Shown here: positions 7,586-13,609 of the stretch, in pieces
How the letters are laid out: every line of letters starts with the position of its first letter
How positions within the stretch are numbered: position 1 is the stretch's first letter
Source of the DNA: Candidatus Hydrothermarchaeota archaeon
GTDB taxonomy: Archaea; Hydrothermarchaeota; Hydrothermarchaeia; Hydrothermarchaeales; BMS3B
Reading direction: 5' to 3'
Assembly (NCBI GenBank): GCA_015521945.1
Contig: WANG01000153.1
Span: 1 to 13,609, forward strand
Length of the DNA stretch: 13,609 nucleotides
The notes under the pieces: generated by a model
The model's input: the letters and a program-made list of their open reading frames with translations, nothing else
Told to the model about the DNA's origin: nothing
Database searches by the model: none
Made by a program: the position numbers and the translations under genes

Positions 7586-7591
7586 TTATAT
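7585..7591 (+). promoter_or_regulatory. TATA box of the BtpA-family gene (leaderless transcript)
   Basis: TTTATAT on the plus strand, centred 28 bases before the ATG at 7616, the distance at which archaeal transcription starts on or next to the start codon. No SD is visible before that ATG. The box overlaps the first base of the divergent ferredoxin gene, so both promoters share the same short spacer. Confidence 0.65.
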
Positions 7592-7615
7592 CCCCCCTCT
7601 GAGCCCTTATTCACC

Positions 7616-8401
7616 ATGGAAAAACTTTTTGGTAAGTCCAGAGCTGTGGTAGGGGTTGTGCACCTCCTTCCGCTGCCGGGGTCTCCGGGGTACAGGGGGA
7701 TGGAGGCTGTGAGGGAGCGTGCCCTCAGGGATGCCCTCGCCCTGTACAGCGGGGGCGTGGATGCCCTGCTCTTTGAGAACTACGGAGACCTTCCCTTCGT
7801 GCCCCGCAGGGTTGAGTCCCACGTGGTGGCGTGCATGTCCTCGGTCATAGAGCACGTGAAGAGGGAGGTGAGCCTGCCCTTCGGGGTGAACGTGCTGCGC
7901 AACGATGCCATCTCAGCCCTCGCCGTGGCGAGCGCCACCGGGGGGAGCTTCATAAGGGTGAACGTTCATGCGGGGGTGAGGGTGGCGGGAGAGGGCATCC
8001 TCACGGGGAGGGCGCACGAAACCCTGCGCTACCGTGAGCGCCTGAAGAGCGGGGTGATGATTTTTGCGGACATCGCGGTGAAGCACTCCGCCCCCCTGGT
8101 GGAGCTCACCTTGGAGGAGGAGATTGAGGCCAACGTTTCCAGGGGGTGCGCCGACGGGATAATCCTCACCGGCAGGCGAACCGGCGAGCCTCCAGAGCCC
8201 GAGAGGGTTGCAGAGGCGAGGAGGGCGTGCACCAGGTGGGTGCTTGTTGGTAGCGGGGTTACTCCTGAAAACGCACCCGCCCTGCTTGAGCACGCCCACG
8301 GGTGCATCGTCGGCACCTGGTTCAGGGAGGGGAGGCTGCAGGAGGAGGTGAGCCGGCGCAGGGTGGCTGAGCTGGTGGAGGCTGTCAGGAGTCTGGGCTG
8401 A
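7616..8401 (+). CDS. BtpA/SgcQ-family TIM-barrel protein
   Basis: A 261-residue protein of the BtpA family, the usual length. Family segments are VVGVVHLLPLPGSPGY (11-26), LLFENYGDLPFVP, PFGVNVLRNDA, FIRVNVHAG, IFADIAVKHSAP, DGIILTGRRTG and VLVGSGVTPENAP; together they outline a phosphate-binding TIM barrel ending in a GSGV-type loop. BtpA was linked to photosystem I stability in a cyanobacterium, which cannot apply here; archaeal members have no settled function that I know. The barrel and the relation to SgcQ suggest an enzyme acting on a phosphorylated small molecule. Start: the ATG at 7616 fits the TATA box 28 bases upstream; the frame is open further back only because it lies opposite cdhC. 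The 3' end overlaps the convergent transporter gene by 17 bases. Confidence 0.92.
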   Translation: MEKLFGKSRAVVGVVHLLPLPGSPGYRGMEAVRERALRDALALYSGGVDALLFENYGDLPFVPRRVESHVVACMSSVIEHVKREVSLPFGVNVLRNDAISALAVASATGGSFIRVNVHAGVRVAGEGILTGRAHETLRYRERLKSGVMIFADIAVKHSAPLVELTLEEEIEANVSRGCADGIILTGRRTGEPPEPERVAEARRACTRWVLVGSGVTPENAPALLEHAHGCIVGTWFREGRLQEEVSRRRVAELVEAVRSLG

Positions 8402-9539
8402 TGCCCCACGCCCTGAGCAGGAGCAGGGCTATACCCAGGAACACCAGCACCGAGGCACCGGCGAGCAGGAAGGTGGCTGAGAAGCCGTAGGCCTGCGCCA
8501 CCGCCCCTGCCACCGCCGGACCCAGGGCGAACCCCAAGGAGCCCGAGAGGTTGAAGCCCCCTATGGCTGCCCCCTTTGAGCCCCTCGGTGCCAGGTCCCC
8601 GCTGAGAGCCGCCGAGGCGGGCAGCATGACGGAAGCCATCACCCCCGCCACCCCTAAGGGGAGGAGTATTGCCGGAGGCGAGAGCAGACCGACGCTCCCT
8701 ATGCACGCAGCGTACACGGCGCTCCCCACCGCCAGGGGCTTTACCCTGCCCAGCCTGTCAGCCAGCACACCTCCAAAGTACTGCAGCAGGGCGAAGGGGA
8801 GCATGAAGGCTGACATGTATGCACCTATCTCCCCTGGACTCATGCCCCACCTCGTACCCAGCATTATCGGAAACACGCTCACGAAGAACCCTGCGGTGAA
8901 GCGGTCAATAAAGGAGAAGGAGTAGGGCACCAGCAGCTCCTTCCTCCCCAGCACCCTGCGTATGCTCCTCCTCGCAGAGGTGCTGCCCTCCACCGGCACC
9001 TCCTCCAGGAACCTCCAGGAGAAGAGCAGGGCGAGGAAGATTATGAGGGAGGCGGCGTAGAAGGGCATAACCGGGCTTAGCTCCCCGAAGGCGCCTCCCG
9101 CGGGGGTGCCGAAGGCCATGCCACCTGCTATCCCCATGCCCACGAGCCCCAGACCCCTGCCGTACCTCTCACGCCTGCAAACGTCCAGCACGAGCGCCAT
9201 GGCGGTGGAGTAAACCATGACCGTGAATATCCCCTCCACCAGCCTGAAGGCTATGAGCCACCCCAAGCTCGGAGCGTTCGCCTGGAGCAGGAGCATTGCC
9301 GAGTTGCCGGCAAGGCCGATGAGGATGAATGCCCTCCTCCTTCCAGCACGGTCAGACAGGGCACCCCAGATGGGGGCGAAGATGGCGTAGGCGAGCAGGT
9401 TCACGGCCACGAACATGCCTGCCTGAGCCACGCTCGCCCCGTAAACATCCATCACGTAGTGCTTCACCACGGGGTAAATCATGCTCACGCTCAGCATCAG
9501 CAGAAAGCACACCAGCGCCGTTACCCTTAGCACATGCAT
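8385..9539 (-). CDS. Major facilitator superfamily transporter
   Basis: Integral membrane transporter of 384 residues with the hydrophobic pattern of 12 helices in two halves. Motif A occurs after helix 2 (GALSDRAGRRR, 59-69) and again in weaker form in the second half (ADRLGR, 260-265). This is the mark of proton-coupled MFS permeases, often drug or metabolite exporters; the substrate cannot be read from sequence. The frame is open to 9638, but those 33 extra residues hold no membrane segment and look non-coding, and helix 1 begins right after MHVLRV, so I use the ATG at 9539. There is no good SD. A CTTTATG box at 9566-9572 (minus) lies at about the distance for a leaderless start. The start codon sits inside a perfect palindrome (9530-9543). 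It is convergent with the BtpA gene and divergent from the glycosyltransferase operon. Confidence 0.9.
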   Translation of the reverse strand: MHVLRVTALVCFLLMLSVSMIYPVVKHYVMDVYGASVAQAGMFVAVNLLAYAIFAPIWGALSDRAGRRRAFILIGLAGNSAMLLLQANAPSLGWLIAFRLVEGIFTVMVYSTAMALVLDVCRRERYGRGLGLVGMGIAGGMAFGTPAGGAFGELSPVMPFYAASLIIFLALLFSWRFLEEVPVEGSTSARRSIRRVLGRKELLVPYSFSFIDRFTAGFFVSVFPIMLGTRWGMSPGEIGAYMSAFMLPFALLQYFGGVLADRLGRVKPLAVGSAVYAACIGSVGLLSPPAILLPLGVAGVMASVMLPASAALSGDLAPRGSKGAAIGGFNLSGSLGFALGPAVAGAVAQAYGFSATFLLAGASVLVFLGIALLLLRAWGISPDS

Positions 9540-9543
9540 GTGC
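9530..9543. repeat. 14-base perfect palindrome over the transporter start codon
   Basis: GCACATGCATGTGC is its own reverse complement and covers the proposed transporter ATG. It could bind a dimeric regulator that blocks transcription or translation of the transporter. With only one copy, function is a guess. Confidence 0.6.
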
Positions 9544-9640
9544 GCAGAGTTGCACATTCCTGCGCATAAAGCTTTCTGCACCCCTTGACATGCTCCCCCA
9601 CCCTGCGCAGCCGAGGAAAAGCTCACCGCTGCGCACATGC
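9536..9640. repeat. 12-base inverted repeat pair with four TGCGCA boxes
   Basis: The 12 bases at 9536-9547 are the exact reverse complement of 9629-9640, with 81 bases between. TGCGCA, itself palindromic, occurs at 9541, 9561, 9604 and 9630. The hexamer is seen elsewhere in the window inside genes, at a much lower density. This is the upstream region of the transporter gene and the only gap over 100 bases in the window apart from the partial right end. A regulatory role is inference. Confidence 0.5.
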
Positions 9641-9707
9641 CACGCCCACGGAAAGAGGGAAAAAAGCGCTCCTCTCGCCCTCATCTTTCAGCACCGCACT
9701 CTTCAGC

Positions 9708-9713
9708 TATTAA
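9708..9713 (+). promoter_or_regulatory. Possible TATA box of the glycosyltransferase operon
   Basis: TATTAA on the plus strand, the best AT-rich core upstream of the operon, predicting a start near 9735 and a leader of about 40 bases. A second AT-rich run at 9742-9750 is a weaker alternative. Confidence 0.35.
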
Positions 9714-9778
9714 GAGCACGCAGCAGCAAACCCGCCTACCGTAATTCTTACTAAGGTGATGGTGCACGGAGCTAAGTA

Positions 9779-11008
9779 ATGGAGCAAGGGCAGGAGAAGG
9801 CGAGCGGCGGCGGGAGGGGTGTGCCGAGTTTCAGGAAGGTGAGCATCGTAATTCCTGCCCTTAACGAGGAGGGTGTTGTGGGAAAAACCATAAGGCAGAT
9901 AGACCTGGAAGGGCTGAAGAGCTTGGGGCTTGAGGCTGAGGTTATAGTGGTTGACAACGCAAGCGAGGACAGAACCGCCGAGGAGGCGAGGCAGGCGGGC
10001 GCTAAGGTGGTGTACGAGCCCAGGCGGGGGTACGGCAACGCCTACCTGCGGGGTCTTAGCGAGGCTTCTGGGGACATAATAGTGATGGGGGACGCCGACG
10101 GCACGTATCCCTTTGACCGCGTGGTTGAGTTCATCCAGCCCATCCTCAGGGGCGAGGCGGACATGGTCATAGGCTCCAGGTTCAGGGGGAAGATGGAGAA
10201 GGGCGCCATGCCCGCGCTGCACCGCTACATAGGCAACCCCCTCCTGACCTTCATCGGCAACCTGCTCTTCCACACCGGCATAAGCGACTTCCACTGCGGC
10301 ATGCGTGCCATAACCAGGGAGGCGCTGAACCGCCTCGCCCTGCGCACCACGGGCATGGAGTTTGCCACCGAGATGGTGGTGGAGGCTGGAAGGAAGGGAC
10401 TCAGGATAGTGGAGGTGCCCATAGAGTACAGGCGCAGGGGCGGCAGCAGGCCCAAGCTCAGCTCCCTGCGCGACGGGTGGCGCCACCTCAGGTTCATGCT
10501 GATGTACAGCCCCGACTACCTCTTCATCCTCCCGGGGTGCACCATATTCCTCCTCGGGCTGGGGCTCATGCTGCTCTTCCTCCGCGGGCCCATCAGCATC
10601 GGGGAGATAACCCTTGACATCCACCCCATGATACTGGGCAGCCTCCTCACCCTGCTGGGGCTCAACATACTCCTCGCTGGAATAACCGCCAAGACCTTCG
10701 CCATGGTGGAGGGCTTCATAGACGAGGACAGGCTGCTGAGCTTCATCCAGAGGCACTTCAGGCTTGAGATGGGGATAATGACAGGTGGAGTTATAGCCCT
10801 GGCGGGCTTCCTGCTCAACCTGCAGATACTGCTGCGCTGGTACGCCAGCGGCTTCGGAGAGCTACCCACCCTCAGGACCGCCATATTCGCTGCCACGGTT
10901 TTCATAGTGGGAGTACAGATAATATTTTCGGCGTGGCTGATGAGTATTATTGGTATAGAGAGAGGTGAAAGGTGGAGGCTGTGTCAGGTGAGCAGCAGAG
11001 GAAGGTGA
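9779..11008 (+). CDS. Membrane GT2 glycosyltransferase, polyprenyl-phosphate sugar synthase type
   Basis: A 409-residue family 2 glycosyltransferase with a cytoplasmic GT-A domain and four C-terminal membrane helices (about 248-268, 284-305, 333-356 and 367-393). The catalytic domain shows VSIVIPALNEE, EVIVVDNASEDRT, the metal-binding Asp105-Ala-Asp107 (DADGTYPFD), MVIGSRFRG, ISDFHCGMRAITREAL and IEYRRRGGSRPKLSSLRDGW. These resemble dolichyl-phosphate mannose or glucose synthases and GtrB-like enzymes, which load a sugar from a nucleotide donor onto a polyprenyl phosphate. The donor is not readable. Start: the ATG at 9779 has GGAG seven bases upstream; the first 18 residues are a flexible Gly-rich tail. 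It is the first gene of a three-gene operon; the radical SAM gene follows after four bases. Confidence 0.92.
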   Translation: MEQGQEKASGGGRGVPSFRKVSIVIPALNEEGVVGKTIRQIDLEGLKSLGLEAEVIVVDNASEDRTAEEARQAGAKVVYEPRRGYGNAYLRGLSEASGDIIVMGDADGTYPFDRVVEFIQPILRGEADMVIGSRFRGKMEKGAMPALHRYIGNPLLTFIGNLLFHTGISDFHCGMRAITREALNRLALRTTGMEFATEMVVEAGRKGLRIVEVPIEYRRRGGSRPKLSSLRDGWRHLRFMLMYSPDYLFILPGCTIFLLGLGLMLLFLRGPISIGEITLDIHPMILGSLLTLLGLNILLAGITAKTFAMVEGFIDEDRLLSFIQRHFRLEMGIMTGGVIALAGFLLNLQILLRWYASGFGELPTLRTAIFAATVFIVGVQIIFSAWLMSIIGIERGERWRLCQVSSRGR

Positions 11009-11012
11009 CGGC

Positions 11013-12461
11013 ATGCGTGTGTTTGTTATAAACGAGCCCTTTGTGAAGGACTTCTGCAGAACCCAGCGGTGGGCGGCAAGAACGAGAGGCAGGGTGCTCA
11101 GGGCACCCGACTGGCTGGCTTACGCCACCGCCGTGCTTGAGCGTGATGGTTACGATGTGAAGCTGTACGACTTCCCTGCCGAGGGCTGGGGGAAGCGCAA
11201 GCTCAGGGAGCTCATAAGGCGGGGTAAGCCGGATGTGGTTGTGCTGGACTCCACCACCCCGTCCATCTACTCCGACATAGAGTGCGCAAGGATATGCAAG
11301 GAGGAGGCTGACAGCTTCGTAATAATGGTCGGACCCCACGCCACCGCCCTGCCGGATGAGACCCTGAGGGACGCCAAGGGGAGCGTTGACGTCATCGCCA
11401 AGGGGGAGTACGACTACACGGTCAGAGACATCGTCCGTGCCCTTGACGAGGGAAAGGAGCTGAAGAGCGTCCCGGGCATCGCCTACATGGAGGGCGACAG
11501 GGTGGTGCACACCGAGCAGAGGGGATTCATTGAGAACTTAGACGAGCTGCCCTTCCCCGCCTGGCACCACCTGGACATAATGAAGTACTTTGACGGGGGC
11601 AAGCTGTACCCCTACATGGACATGATTTCCGGAAGAGGGTGCCCCTTCAGGTGCATCTTCTGCCTCTGGCCCCAGGTCATGCACGGCAGGCGCTACCGCT
11701 TCCGCTCCCCAAAGAACGTGGTTGACGAGATGGAGTATGACGTTGAGAACTGGCCCCAGATACGGAAGGGCGAAATCTTCTTTGAGGACGACACCTTCAC
11801 CGTGAACAAGAAGAGAGCCATGCAGGTGTGCGACGAGATTCTTGAGAGGGGGCTGGACGTCACCTGGTCGGTGAATGCCAGGGCGGATACAGGCGACCTG
11901 GAGCTCTTCAAGAAGATGAAGAAGGCGGGGGCGAGGGAGCTGCTGGTGGGATTTGAGTCAGGTGACCAGCGCATCCTTGACAACATGCGCAAGGGGCTGA
12001 GGCTGGAGCAGTCCAGGGACTTCGTCAAGCTCGCCCACAAGGCGGGGCTGGTGGTGCACGGGTGCTTCGTGCTGGGACTGCCAGGGGAGACGAAGGAGAC
12101 CCTGGAGAGGACGATAAAGTTCGCCTTGGAGCTTAACCTTGACACCGTTCAGTTCTCGGCTGCCATGCCCTTCCCCGGCACCGAGTACTACAAGATATGC
12201 GAGGAGCAGGGGCTCATAGAGGCGAAGTCCTGGTCGGACTGGCTGGACGACGGTGAGCAGGCGACGGTGGTGAGGTACCCCAACCTGAGCAGGGAGGAGA
12301 TTGAGTACTACGTTGACAAGGGGCTCAAGAGCTTCTACCTCCGCCCCGGGTACATGGTGAAGTTCCTGCTGGACACCCGCTCCCTCTCCGACCTCTACAG
12401 GAAGCTGAGAGGGGCGAGGAACTTCTTCTCCTACCTGATAGCCCAGAAAGTGGGACGATGA
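11013..12461 (+). CDS. B12-binding-type radical SAM enzyme
   Basis: A 482-residue enzyme with an N-terminal cobalamin-binding-like Rossmann domain (about 1-145) and a radical SAM barrel. The [4Fe-4S] ligands are Cys210, 214 and 217 (GCPFRCIFCLWP, C-x3-C-x2-C). Downstream are IFFEDDTFTVNKKRA, WSVNARAD, ELLVGFESGDQ, GCFVLGLPGETKET and FPGTEYY, typical of this class. The N-terminal domain lacks the DxHxxG cobalamin-ligand motif, as is common in B12-dependent radical SAM enzymes. The overall architecture and the PFPAWHHLDI stretch before the barrel recall enzymes of the HpnJ/BchE type. AGGTGA six or fewer bases before the ATG acts as SD. It sits between two glycosyltransferase genes and overlaps the second by ATGA. 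Inference: it modifies the sugar or lipid part of the product those enzymes make; a methyltransferase role is equally possible. Confidence 0.93.
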   Translation: MRVFVINEPFVKDFCRTQRWAARTRGRVLRAPDWLAYATAVLERDGYDVKLYDFPAEGWGKRKLRELIRRGKPDVVVLDSTTPSIYSDIECARICKEEADSFVIMVGPHATALPDETLRDAKGSVDVIAKGEYDYTVRDIVRALDEGKELKSVPGIAYMEGDRVVHTEQRGFIENLDELPFPAWHHLDIMKYFDGGKLYPYMDMISGRGCPFRCIFCLWPQVMHGRRYRFRSPKNVVDEMEYDVENWPQIRKGEIFFEDDTFTVNKKRAMQVCDEILERGLDVTWSVNARADTGDLELFKKMKKAGARELLVGFESGDQRILDNMRKGLRLEQSRDFVKLAHKAGLVVHGCFVLGLPGETKETLERTIKFALELNLDTVQFSAAMPFPGTEYYKICEEQGLIEAKSWSDWLDDGEQATVVRYPNLSREEIEYYVDKGLKSFYLRPGYMVKFLLDTRSLSDLYRKLRGARNFFSYLIAQKVGR

Positions 12462-13432
12462 CCCCAGAGGTGTGCGTGGTAGTCCCGGCTTACAACGAGG
12501 AGCGCCACGTTGAGGAGTGCATACGCTCCCTGCTTGAGGTGAACTACCCGAAGGATAAGCTCAGGCTGATATTCGTGGACGACTGCTCCACCGACTCCAC
12601 CCCCGAGATAATAAAGGAGTACGCCAGGAGGCACGGGCACCTGAGCTACCTGAAGACCTGCGGAGCAGGTCCCTCAAAGGCGAGGAACCTGGGCACTGAG
12701 GTGTGCGATGCCGAGTTCGTTGCCTTCACCGACGCCGACTGCACGGTGGACAGGGAGTGGATAAGGGAGCTGCTGAAGGGCTTCACCTCCCCGGAGGTGG
12801 CGGGGGTTGGCGGGGTGCAGCGCGCCCACCGGGAGGAGACCGAGTTCGGGAGGTGCGTGCAGCTCTTCCTTGAGCTCTCGGGCATAGTGGGGGAGTACAC
12901 CAGGAACTCCAAGCACCCCGTGGAGGTGGAGCACAACCCCTCGTGCTGCTCCATGTACCGCAGGAGGGTGCTGCTTGAGGCTGGAGGCTTCCAGGAGGAT
13001 CTCTGGCCGGGGGAGGACGTGGAGCTTGACCACCGCCTTAGGCGCTCGGGGTACAGGCTGATGCACGTGCCGGGCGCTGTTGTGTACCACCGCCGCCCCC
13101 AGAGCTGGAGGGCTTTCGCAAGGATGATGCGCTCCTACGGGGGGGTGCAGGCGTACCTGCTGAGGAAGTACGGGTTCTTCAGGAGGATGCACTATGTTCC
13201 CTTCGCAACCCTCGCGATTGCAGCGGCATGGCTCCTTGCATCCTCAGCGTATCCCCCCCTGCTCCTGGTACCTGCGGGCGCTGCAGCCCTGCTTCTGGCG
13301 CTCCTTCTGGGAAGGACGGGAAGCCTCACCAGGAGCCTGAGGGTGCTCGCCCTCCTCGCCACGGCGGTGGTGTTCTGGAACCTGGGCTTCTTCAGCAGGT
13401 TGCTCAGGAGGGAGGCAGTAAGCTATAAATAA
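12458..13432 (+). CDS. Membrane GT2 glycosyltransferase
   Basis: A 324-residue family 2 glycosyltransferase. The GT-A domain begins at once with VCVVVPAYNEERHV, then LIFVDDCSTDST, the metal-binding Asp92-Ala-Asp94 (FTDADCTVD), and the acceptor-side GED (185-187, WPGEDVELDHRLRRSGY). About three hydrophobic segments follow at roughly 246-265, 266-287 and 294-312, anchoring it in the membrane. It differs from the first glycosyltransferase of the operon in the GED acceptor motif and the shorter membrane part, so it probably carries out a separate step. The start overlaps the radical SAM stop by ATGA, evidence for coupled translation. The specific sugar and acceptor are unknown. Confidence 0.92.
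   Translation: MTPEVCVVVPAYNEERHVEECIRSLLEVNYPKDKLRLIFVDDCSTDSTPEIIKEYARRHGHLSYLKTCGAGPSKARNLGTEVCDAEFVAFTDADCTVDREWIRELLKGFTSPEVAGVGGVQRAHREETEFGRCVQLFLELSGIVGEYTRNSKHPVEVEHNPSCCSMYRRRVLLEAGGFQEDLWPGEDVELDHRLRRSGYRLMHVPGAVVYHRRPQSWRAFARMMRSYGGVQAYLLRKYGFFRRMHYVPFATLAIAAAWLLASSAYPPLLLVPAGAAALLLALLLGRTGSLTRSLRVLALLATAVVFWNLGFFSRLLRREAVSYK
13424..13431 (+). promoter_or_regulatory. TATA box for a gene starting at the right edge
   Basis: TATAAATA, a near-consensus archaeal TATA box lying inside the last codons of the glycosyltransferase gene. Its centre predicts transcription from about 13453, which fits the open frame beginning near 13469. Confidence 0.55.
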
Positions 13433-13468
13433 GTGGGGCAACAAAAATGTTAACGTTTAGAGAGGCTG

Positions 13469-13609
13469 GTGAGGTTGGCGTACAACTTCTTTGACTTTCA
13501 GAAGAGGAGGAAGAAGAGGAGTAACCAGCTTGCCACTGCCAGACCCAGAAACAACGGTCAGCCTGCCATGGGGGGCATCCTGGGGGAGCTGCTATCCCAG
13601 GCGGGGAGC
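13469..13609 (+). CDS. Unknown protein, N-terminal part only (cut by the window)
   Basis: An open frame of at least 47 codons runs to the window edge, closed upstream by a stop at 13451. Starts possible are GTG at 13469 or TTG at 13475; AGAGG lies three or nine bases before them, which favours the TTG slightly. The visible part begins AYNFFDFQKRRKKRSN, a strongly basic stretch, then a polar segment and MGGILGELLSQAGS. I recognise no family. The TATA box at 13424-13431 and the SD-like site support a real gene; an alternative ATG at 13447 gives only 15 codons. The rest of 13433-13609 holds nothing else that I can see. Confidence 0.45.
   Translation, partial: MRLAYNFFDFQKRRKKRSNQLATARPRNNGQPAMGGILGELLSQAGS

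Noticed and set aside
7052..7615. Long N-terminal extension of the BtpA-family frame
   Set aside because: It runs opposite cdhC and the ferredoxin gene, has low-complexity Ser/Pro composition, and the TATA box supports a start at 7616.
9540..9638. 33-residue N-terminal extension of the transporter
   Set aside because: No membrane segment or SD; Cys/Gly/Ala-rich composition, and the stretch holds palindromes that look regulatory.
9540..9778. Search for a tRNA, small RNA or CRISPR repeat in the largest gap
   Set aside because: No cloverleaf, no T-loop-like sequence and no regularly spaced direct repeats longer than the TGCGCA hexamers.
9710..10756. 348-codon open frame on the minus strand
   Set aside because: Antisense to a clear GT2 glycosyltransferase; the composition is His/Pro/Gly-rich with no recognisable fold.

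Overview
The window reads as part of an archaeal chromosome, most likely from an anaerobic euryarchaeote that uses the acetyl-CoA (Wood-Ljungdahl) pathway. The evidence is the archaeal-type CdhC, CooC, CdhD and CdhE proteins of the acetyl-CoA decarbonylase/synthase complex (ACDS), a Hef helicase-nuclease (a euryarchaeal repair protein), TATA-type promoters, Shine-Dalgarno (SD) sites of the AGGAGG/GGTG type, and one gene that looks leaderless. The DNA is GC-rich and uses AGG heavily for arginine. I cannot name the genus. All genes are tightly packed and I saw no insertion sequence, CRISPR array, tRNA or rRNA.

Minus strand, 7361 down to 1: one ACDS transcription unit. A TATA box (7353-7361) precedes cdhC (acetyl-CoA synthase, beta subunit). 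Then come cooC (nickel-insertion ATPase), cdhD (corrinoid protein, delta subunit), a 153-residue multi-cluster Fe-S protein, and cdhE (corrinoid Fe-S protein, gamma subunit). Starts and stops overlap or lie 2 to 37 bases apart, and hef follows only 37 bases after cdhE and runs off the window. The carbon monoxide dehydrogenase genes cdhA and cdhB, which head this operon in several methanogens, are not here. The 153-residue protein joins a copy of the CdhE N-terminal [4Fe-4S] domain to a ferredoxin-like domain, and it is the most unusual part of this locus.

7397-9539: a 62-residue ferredoxin (minus) is divergent from a BtpA-family TIM-barrel gene (plus). They share a spacer of only 30 bases, and the BtpA gene seems leaderless. 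The BtpA gene converges on, and overlaps at its 3' end, a minus-strand major facilitator transporter gene.

9540-9778: an intergenic region of 239 bases with a palindrome over the transporter start, a 12-base inverted repeat and four TGCGCA boxes in 95 bases. It separates the transporter from a plus-strand three-gene operon (9779-13432): a membrane GT2 glycosyltransferase of the polyprenyl-phosphate type, a B12-binding-type radical SAM enzyme, and a second membrane GT2 glycosyltransferase. These are tightly coupled and probably build or modify a glycolipid or a lipid-linked sugar; the product is unknown. A TATA box at the end of that operon points to a further gene beginning near 13469, cut by the window edge.
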